A DNA stretch of 64,000 nucleotides, taken from positions 585,501 through 649,500 of the forward strand of contig JAUIRK010000875.1 of assembly GCA_030549495.1 (NCBI GenBank), given 5' to 3'. Position 1 is the first letter of the stretch, and the number at the start of each line of letters is the position of its first letter. The DNA comes from Nectonema munidae. Lineage: Eukaryota > Nematomorpha > Nectonematoida > Nectonematidae. Below, piece by piece: positions 56,555-64,000 of this stretch. Below the pieces are notes generated by a model that saw nothing but the letters and a program-made list of their open reading frames with translations, did not search any database and was not told where the DNA came from. The position numbers and the translations under genes were made by a program.

Positions 56555-58448
56555 TCTATGGTTTTTCCGGTTCCAAACAATTTCGGAGCTTATTCAACAC
56601 TATGTCATAGGAGGAAAAAATTCTTGCAATGCTGGCAGAGCTGGCCGTACAGTTGTGGAGGTTCATGAGAAAGAAAGCAAAGTTTTCAGGAAGACTTTTC
56701 TCTTTTTTCTCTTTTATGTGGATGATTTTCCACCATTCTGCAGGCGTCAAACTGTTTAATAGATACTTTGGAAAGGCTTTTTCTGACAGGAGTTTGAAAG
56801 ACCAGTAAGCCGGCATAAATTCAGAATAATTTTCCTGAAAGCAATCCTCAGCCATTTTTTCTTCTTTTCTTTCCAGTTGTTGATCTTTAAAGAAAAAATT
56901 ATTAGATTAACATCAATAAAAACAACATGCATTTTTTTTATAATATACTTACCTTCTACTATGTTTGGGTTGGTTAGAAAAGCAAGATAATGAAAAGGCA
57001 TCATGGCCTCTTTATATCTTTTATTTACTTCTTTTCTATAGTTTGTCAAAGTTGCATCTGTAAGAAGATTTTTCGATACACTTACGTTTTGGCTGAGGTT
57101 ACAATTATCAGATTGAACCTGGAAAAAAGAAAAAACTATATTTTTTTTTATTTTTTTACTATTACCTTATCTAAAGAGTCTCTAATTAAATGCCGAAGTG
57201 TTTTCAGATGTTGGGCACTTCTTAAAATTGAAAGATTGTCTAACAAAGATCCTATTTCACTGTAAATTTCGTTTATATGATCATTTCTGATATCAAGGAG
57301 TATATGATAACTTCTCAAGTATGTTTCGACGCAATCTAGTTGGGAATCCCACCTTGTATCATTAGGAATTTGTGGAAGAACTCCTGCCTGACGAAAAATG
57401 AAAAGCTTCATATATAATGTATACATAACCAATACTTTGAAAAAATTACAATATATTTTATTCGATATAGTAAATATTGAACTTACTTGGGGTCGATGGT
57501 GATTTCTGAAATACTTTTGAATGTCTACAATGCGTTTCATCACTGTTTTTGGGCTTATTTCTTTTTCCAACAAATTTTAAGTAATGTGCTGAGCAGCCAT
57601 ATGTTATAATTTTTTTGAATTTTTCTTTGATGATTATTCTCATTCGAATTATTTTGTTTTCACTGTCGGTGCAAATTGCAAGACCTGCAAAAATATTTAA
57701 AACTAATTTTATTTCTCTGAAAATGATTAAATATAATTTCTATACATCTTTTCCATATGTCAATCTAACTTTTTCCATCTCATCAGTGGCCAATTCCGCG
57801 CAGTATTCTACGATTTTTTTTCTCGCTTTCAGCGTCTTTAGCCTATAATAAAAAAGCGTGAGGCTCACTATAATTTCTAAGTGTGAGGCTCACTTCTTCT
57901 CCCTCCAAATCTTTTTTCATGGTGTCAATAACTTGTTCATTGACTTTTAACAAAAGATCATTGAACAGCCTTTTTCTATTTGGCGGAGTGTATCCAGGTC
58001 TTAAAGATTGCATTATGTTTTTGAAGTATGGATTTTCTATAACTTTGAAGGGAATATTACTACTGAAAAAATTTTTTGCTATAGTTTCATCAACTTTATC
58101 TTTTTGTTTGGCTGAACTTTTTATAACAAATGATGAGAGTTGGCTGATTTGAGATGTTTTTGTTTTTATTGTGGTTGAAGAGGAGGTTGACATGATGGAA
58201 ATAGGCGTGTTTTCATTGCTTAGACTGGAGCTGGTTGGTGTTGCTGAATTTTGATGTAAATTGTGGTCATCAAATTCGAAAAGATTATTGTCACTAGTAT
58301 TTACACTTTTAATTTTTTGGACCACTTTGGTTTCACATAATATGCAAATGACTGTAATTGATTCTTTTTCAAAAGATTGAACTTTAAAATATTTCAACTC
58401 AGGAGCTTTATTTCTTCCCCCTCCATAATAAGGTTGATATTTAGGCAT
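56555..58448 (-). pseudogene. hAT transposase gene, decayed, with introns
   Basis: Pieces of a hAT transposase appear in order on the minus strand. The start (58448) reads MPKYQPYYGGGRNKAPELKY, with a weak BED-like CILC. The 57843-58448 piece has AKNFFSSNIPFKVIENPYFK, the usual pre-catalytic hAT wording. The catalytic region shows GLAICTDSENK and YGCSAHYLKFVGK near 57600-57680, then PNDTRWDSQLDCVETYLRSY (57148-57400). The end has SLTPAEWWKIIH and NCTASSASIARIFSSYDIVL, the C-terminal dimerisation motif. Short AT-rich gaps with GT..AG edges separate several pieces, for example GAAGAA/GTGAGC...TTATTATAG/GC at 57844-57896. Frame breaks remain, so the gene looks broken. Terminal inverted repeats were not identified. 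Confidence 0.75.
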
Positions 58449-58911
58449 TGGTAAAAAAAATTAATTTATGAGTTTTCTTAAAGAAAATATATAGAAACTT
58501 ATATATAAGAAATTTTAATACACAGAAATTTTTAGCCATAAAATATATTAATTTTAAATATAACTTAAGTATATTAAATATCATTTAGATATAAAACTTT
58601 TATCATCATTACTTATTCGAAAATAATTATAAACTAAAGCCCTAACTCTTAGTGCCATTTATAATAAATAGTAAATATTTTCTAAAAACTTAATTATAAA
58701 ATTTGAAATTACAAATATATATTGAATATTAAACTAAAATATAAGTCAATTGAAATGCGTAAAAATTAATTTTAAATATTTAATTAAATAAAATAAAAAT
58801 ATAGCTTAAAACAATACAAAAAAACATTCTAAAAAATTAAAATTCTAAAAAAACCCAAAAATCTAAAACCCACAAGGTTTTTCGGTTTTTGATAAAATTT
58901 TGGATTTTTGC
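58449..58911. other. AT-rich spacer
   Basis: Very AT-rich; no gene or element end recognised. Confidence 0.4.
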
Positions 58912-59639
58912 CAACCCTGGCTCTGACAAAAGACTACACAGTTTGCGGGACTGTGAGGCATACAAGAAAATTTGTACCAAAAGTTTTCCAACCTTCATAT
59001 TTGAAAACATTGATACTAAATGAATGTGAATCGTGCACGATATAGTGCAAAGAAGCCTCACTTATACTGTACATACCTAAAAAAACACGCAAAATGTGAT
59101 TTTAAAGTTGTTTATGTGCTGTCATCACAGCACAAAAAGCAAATCATCACTTCAAACAGAGATGGTAAACCTGATTCTTTGTTGGAGTACAATAAACATA
59201 AAAGTGGTGTTGACGTAGGAAACCGAATGGTCAAACAGTACAGATCTTACAAGCCATGTCGAAGATGGATTGTTGCGGCTTTTTCTAACTATCTTGATCT
59301 GTCTTGTCTAAATGCTTATGTAATTTCTAAACATAATTCATCTGAAGATTATCCAACAAAAATGAACAACGCAAGAAAGCTTTTTCTGAAAAAACTTGCC
59401 AGGTGTCTGAGTGAAGAGTCATTGCAAGTGAGAGCTTCAACACCTCAAATTAACTTGAAAACAAATCTCTTCTTTCATTTTTTGGATTTAATTTTGTAGA
59501 TGTCCCACCATCATCTAGCTTCAATTGTCTTCCTAAAAAGATTCGATCTACTAGAAAATGTCAAACTTGTTCCAAGTTTATTTGTAAAGCCCATTCAAAC
59601 TTCACTTGCAATTTCTGCTTATAAGTTCGGCTTTTATTT
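58912..59639 (+). pseudogene. piggyBac-type transposase, 3' part
   Basis: Starts with TVCGTVRHTRKFVPK, the piggyBac CGT.R.NRK..P wording. After a frameshift near 59020 it continues in a 159-aa frame with LLEYNKHKSGVDVGNRMVKQ, RSYKPCRRWIVAAFSNYLDL and SCLNAYVI, the second half of the DDD catalytic domain (the last aspartate in GVD). After a stop, which may sit in a short intron ending TTAATTTTGTAG, the C-terminal cysteine-rich domain follows: RSTRKCQTCSKFICKAHSNF then TCNFC (CxxC..C..H..CxxC). The N-terminal half and the ends are missing. It could be a source family for the TTAA MITEs, but its ends are unknown. Confidence 0.75.
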
Positions 59640-60120
59640 GCTTTCTGATACTTCCTTTCAATTGCCACTCTATTTTTTGCTTATAAAAAATTTTATTATA
59701 CTTAATTTTCAAAAAAAATTTTAACGCCATCTATATAAAAAGTTTAAAATTTTTTAAAATGTTTTTCAAATATTCAATCTCATGCTTGAATGCATGTTAT
59801 GAAAAAAATATATATACCCCTTTTAAAAGACTTGAAAATAAAGTGAAATTTACATAGTACTGAAAAAATTTTGATAATGGAAAAATTTCTTCCAATTTTC
59901 ATTTTAGTTTTATCGTGTAGAAAATTGCCTTATGTTCGTAATCCGAAGGTTAATAAATACTTTATTTAGAATATAACATGAAAACTGTTGATATAACTTC
60001 AATAACCTCTGAGATGATTATTCTTTAAAAAAGTGGTAGACGCCATATTGTCCAGTGAAAGCCCAGTATTAAATTATTTCAAGTAGTCAAAAAGTTGATG
60101 ATATTTCAACTAATCAGGGG
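59640..60120. other. AT-rich spacer
   Basis: No gene recognised. Confidence 0.4.
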
Positions 60121-60266
60121 GCGCAAGTAAGGTTGGTTAGATACTGCGCTGCGTTAACACAAGGTTTTGAGTTCAATTCCGCATCAAGCCTTCTTTTTTA
60201 TAGTTCGATACAAGCTGCGCAAGTGTGCTTTCTCCATGAAAAGACATCAGGGTACCTTTACCTTTC
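60121..60266 (+). repeat. tRNA-derived SINE, good copy
   Basis: GCAAGTAAGGTTGGTTAGAT, then GAGTTCAATTCCGCATCAAG in the B-box position, TTCGATACAAGCTGCGCAAG, and an end GTACCTTTACCTTTC. Closest to the copy at 6716-6862. Confidence 0.6.
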
Positions 60267-62461
60267 ATCCGTAATTCCATATAAAGAACGGATAAGTTAG
60301 GCATTTGATACAAACAAATAGTCAAGGACGAATTTATACACTCACTTGTAATAGAAAAAGAAAGAATTTCTTCACTTTTATGAAGTATCCAATGAACACT
60401 TTATTCAGATTGCCAGCAAAAATTCGAAAATTGTATAACATTGAAACGTAAAGGATGTGAAGAGATACATGCTCAACTAACCGGATCTGATACCCGAAAT
60501 GCTATGCTAAATTTTCGTCAATGTTATCTAGAAAAATTCATGTGTATGTTTGATAAAACCCAAACTATTTTAGTTTCATTCTAAATGCTATAATAGTGAT
60601 AAAATGTAAAAAGTGATTTGGCAAAAATAACATGATTTTTTAATAAAGTTCAAAAATAAATAGTATAAAGTTCATTCTAGGAGGTATCAGTAAAATTTTC
60701 TAGATATCGTATTTTGATGCTTCTAGCATGTTTCGACAAAAGCTGTTTCCATCAGATATTACGACCATATGACGTTTTAACTTGATACAAGTTATCGCCT
60801 CTTTAATTGACCTTTAAAATAATTAAATGAATTAACTCACTGACTAGCTATTTAACTAAGTAACAAACAAAACATATGTCAATTTACGGTGCCACATTCA
60901 TTACGACATATTCAATCAAAAAACTTTGAGTCAAATGAAAAATGTTAGAGACAAACTTTGAAAGAAAAATCATAAAGAATATCTCCAGCTCCACCAAACT
61001 CATTCATCTCGGGAGTGGTAGCACACTCCGTTAGAATATATATTTTAAGTTTTATTACTTCATAAGATTTTAAGCCGATGCTTTCTAATTTATTATATAA
61101 GCTGAATTCTTATTTTGTTCTAAAAGTCTTGAAAAAGTATTTTAATTTTTTTAGATCATTGTTATTCTGAAGAAGATTTGCTCGATGTTTCGCCAAATGA
61201 AAGATCGGTTTTATACTTTATCCGACAATTTCATATTTTTTAAAATAAAATTATCGTATTTTTTAATTTCAAATAAATTATAATATAATCATTGCATCTC
61301 AAAAAATCTCAAATTCATCGTTAATTCCCTTGCGAGCTTTTTATAAGCCGTTTCCGATGCGCTATCTTAACAAAGCCTCTGAATGTATCAAGTTAATCCA
61401 AGATAAGCTTTATTTATTTTAATAGCTCTCCCAAATACCACATATTTTTATTTCCATAAATCTTAATCCTTCCATAACGAGATTGTTTTTGCAACCAAAC
61501 CTATTTTATATTAATTCAAAATTACTAAAAATTATAAATCATTTTAGGACATTTAAAAAATTGAGAAAGCCCGTTGAAGAATATACTTGATAGAAGTAAC
61601 ACACCAAGCTTCTGTCTTCTATCTGTGATGATGGATCGAATCAAATACTCATTCTTGCATGAATTTTAGCTAGAATGATTTCCAAATGGGTTCATTTTGT
61701 TATTTATTCATAATTTCATCTTAGCATCTTTATGATTGCGAATTGATATGTGTTCGCAAAACTTTTCAATATCCTACTACACGATATATTACATTGATCG
61801 GCAAACTTCGGCCATGGTATCTCTTCTATGTGACATTCGTTCAATTTTAAAATTCCGAAAATTCGATTGAAAAGTATTTTTCTTACAAACTTTTCAAAAT
61901 TTTAGTTCAAAAACATGAAACTTTTTTCACATTTTAAAACAATATCAAGTATTGTTTTCAAATTAATGAAAATGGGTGTAAAGATAATACAAAATATCTG
62001 TGTATAATTAAAAAAATATGTTTTGCCAAAGTAAGATATTGAATGAGACAAGGATATTTCCATTTCTCTAATATATTTTTTAATTTTCATCGATCTGAAT
62101 TTTAACTCCTGCCTGCTAAATTTTACATCAACTTTAATTTCCCCCTTACCTAGTGTTGCCAGACTTTTACACTATCAAAACGGTACAAAAGAAAAAAGTC
62201 AAGAACCAAATTTCGTATTTCTACAAAAAATAATTCATACGAAAAATACTTTGAAAGTAAAAGATGAGTTCCTATACTAAATAAAGAGATAAAGCATCAC
62301 ATTTGGGGGTACAATTTTCTAAATTCATTTTTCGTCATATAAGATTGGTGAATGAAAAACCGGAATTCATCTAAATTTATGCTATATGGATTCTATATTT
62401 CTTGGGGATTCTATTCAACTATATGATGGAAAAATTTAATGTCTTTAATAGTAAATTAAAA
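60267..62461. other. AT-rich DNA, no gene supported
   Basis: A short acidic frame at about 61155-61205 (DHCYSEEDLLDVSPNERS) follows a pyrimidine-rich AG, but it is too short to call an exon. Nothing else recognised. Confidence 0.35.
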
Positions 62462-62585
62462 AATTCTCCATAAGGTTCTGTCTTTGAGATCTTCGATGTT
62501 CAAGTTCAACGTTCTTAAATCCTCATTTTCCACCTTTCGCCCGGTTTTCCTCGGTCTGCCACTTGTAGAAACTCCTTCATAGAAT
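62462..62585 (-). pseudogene. LINE RT C-terminal fragment
   Basis: The minus strand reads STSGRPRKTGRKVENEDLRT, then LNLNIEDLKDRTLWRIF and a stop. This is the end of the post-RT domain of LINEs (GRP.KTW...V..DL..L.L....A.DR..WR). A conserved Trp is replaced by Gly and only about 40 residues remain. Confidence 0.6.
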
Positions 62586-63355
62586 TATTAATGAAATATG
62601 AATAAAATAACTTAGATTTCATAGTCTTCTTTATTAGAAATAAAAATTCAGATTTGATAATAATTTTTAATATAAAATTAGGTTACCTACCTCTCGTGTT
62701 GGATTCAACTACTCTGAAAATGCAATTAAATACATTTCATTTACATTATTTTATTCTCACAAAACTTCAACAACAAATACATGCATTATAAGCAGCATTG
62801 AGATACAAGATACAGGGTGTTATGTACAGAAATATTTTTACAGTTTAGAGTTCATTTTGGAAACATTAGATTTATACAGAATCACTCGAACAACATCTGT
62901 TCGCTTTGATGATTTTTCCAAATACCTTTATGCAAACCTAGAAAGATGACGAAACCAGGAATGATTTTGACTCGAGTAAGCCAGTTGACTTTCAGATATT
63001 TTTGTGCAATCTTCCTCTATTTAAATATCTATGTAGGTATGTGTGTGCGTCTATATGTGTTTGGGTCTCTTTCTGAAAATATATTTCTTTTACTACAATT
63101 ACGGTAAAGTATTCATGAAATCTTTATAATTACACATCCAAATGAAATGTAAAGTGGTACTGAAAAGGAGCCGTTTTTGAATAGTTAGGTACATTATGCA
63201 CCAATCAATTTGTGATCAAAAGATAAATCGTTCTATTCACATATAAGTAAATCATTTTCCATCAAATTTTCTTTCTCATATTTATGAGAGAGCTTGTTTC
63301 GCTATTTAATTATTCATCATGGTTGTAAAATGCATGCCCCCTCCACAAATTGAGA
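62586..63355. other. upstream region of the membrane-protein gene
   Basis: AT-rich, becoming more mixed after about 63330. It should hold the promoter or an upstream intron of the gene that starts at 63356. No promoter element could be assigned. Confidence 0.35.
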
Positions 63356-64000
63356 ATGTATCACAACACACAGAGCACGATTTCTTCGGTCTTCTTATAC
63401 ACCCGCCTTTCTCTATCCGTCTTTTCTCTCGTTGCCTCCCTCATATCCTATCCGTACTATTGTAAAAAAGTAAGAAAGCTTGAGAGAATGGTAAAGCTGT
63501 ATCTGAGCCAGGCGTTGTACGTGCATATGCTTTGCCAAATCATTGTCTTGGTGATTGTGGTGAACGACATCGGTAAAATTATGGAAAGTGCCTTCATAAC
63601 CTCATTTTGGTGGGTCTTCGTGAATACCTACTTCAAGTATTACTTATTGCACGCCTTCCATTTCATGTTCAAGTGCTTTTGGCTTCTAAGCTACTTTCAT
63701 TTGGTGTACAGAAACGACCATTGCTTGATTTTCTTCTCTGTTGAAAGTCTCGTAATTCTTTCAGTATACTTTGGATCTCTGCTAATTTGGCAGTACCATC
63801 AGTATCTCGGAAAGATAATCATGTCTTCCGAAGCGTGGTATTCATTGCAATTTTACCATGAATCTCTAAAACGGCTCTCAGTGTTCGAGATGTCTTGCTA
63901 TCTGATTCTCATCACAATTACATACGTTATTCCTAACTGTCTTTTCGTCTACATGGCGATCCGATTTTCAAACTTCCTTCAGATAACCTACCTCAGAGGA
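63356..64000 (+). CDS. multi-pass membrane protein, 5' part (cut by window)
   Basis: From the first in-frame ATG (MYHNTQSTISSVFLYTRLSL) the frame is open for 215 codons to the window edge; an upstream TAA lies at 63326-63328. A second ATG at 63488 could also be used. Hydrophobic segments: FLYTRLSLSVFSLVASLISY, ALYVHMLCQIIVLVIVV, FITSFWWVFVNTYFKYYLLH continuing to CFWLLSYFHLVY, LIFFSVESLVILSVYFGSLL, and SCYLILITITYVIPNCLFVY. Between the first two is a short basic loop (CKKVRKLERM). Five helices with short loops fit the first part of a 7TM receptor; loop lengths are nearer to the secretin or Frizzled classes than to rhodopsin type. There is no signal peptide or large ectodomain here. The stretch is clearly GC-richer than its flanks, which supports real coding. 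Family unproven; a transporter is possible. Confidence 0.6.
   Translation, partial: MYHNTQSTISSVFLYTRLSLSVFSLVASLISYPYYCKKVRKLERMVKLYLSQALYVHMLCQIIVLVIVVNDIGKIMESAFITSFWWVFVNTYFKYYLLHAFHFMFKCFWLLSYFHLVYRNDHCLIFFSVESLVILSVYFGSLLIWQYHQYLGKIIMSSEAWYSLQFYHESLKRLSVFEMSCYLILITITYVIPNCLFVYMAIRFSNFLQITYLRG

Noticed and set aside
62699-62721. Tiny exon with good acceptor and donor on the minus strand
   Set aside because: It would join to a LINE RT fragment; 23 bp with splice-like edges is expected by chance in AT-rich DNA.
1-64000. LTR elements, Polintons or virus-like genes
   Set aside because: No long terminal direct repeats, capsid, integrase-protease or protein-primed polymerase motifs were seen.

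Overview
The window looks like AT-rich, transposon-crowded nuclear DNA of an invertebrate, most likely an arthropod. The spliced-looking exons, tRNA-derived SINEs and many DNA-transposon families (hAT, piggyBac, Tigger/pogo, Mutator-like, Tc1/IS630) all point that way. A parasitic copepod such as a sea louse is my guess. No sequence feature proves it.

Host genes are sparse. The clearest is a complete, intronless calcineurin-B-type EF-hand protein at 35.2-35.8 kb (minus), with a fossil fragment of the same gene near 25.0 kb. The last 645 bases hold the open 5' part of a multi-pass membrane protein that runs off the window. Four more exon-like segments for multi-pass membrane protein(s) lie on the plus strand at 12.9, 16.6, 22.5 and 26.5 kb. 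The last two join in phase, so one or more receptor- or transporter-like genes with TE-filled introns may span the left half. No product could be named with confidence.

Region by region: 1-5.2 kb is a stack of nested hAT, Mutator-like and piggyBac elements. 7.3-9.7 kb is a Tigger/pogo element with a decayed transposase. 12-15 kb has short TTAA elements and a hAT element carrying a foldback. 18-24.5 kb holds broken LINE pieces (minus) interrupted by a Tigger-type and a hAT-type MITE. 26.8-29.7 kb is a Mutator-like element with about 0.88-kb terminal inverted repeats. 36.9-38.3 kb has two inverted TTAA MITEs, a tRNA-derived SINE and a Tc1/IS630 fragment. 39.8-43.2 kb is a cluster of hAT MITEs, two with perfect 8-bp target duplications. 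44.4-47.0 kb is a TTAA-bounded element filled largely by a ~145-bp tandem repeat. 50.4-50.9 kb is another hAT MITE. 53.7-59.6 kb carries two hAT transposase remnants, a 5'-truncated LINE with an 18-bp target duplication and a piggyBac transposase remnant. 60-63 kb has a SINE and a LINE tail.

The most unusual signals are the satellite inside a TTAA element (44365-47041), and the link between the 2.8-kb Mutator-like element and a 368-bp relative whose terminal motif has been reiterated as a 42-bp tandem array. Boundaries given from target duplications are firm; other edges are approximate because everything was read by eye.
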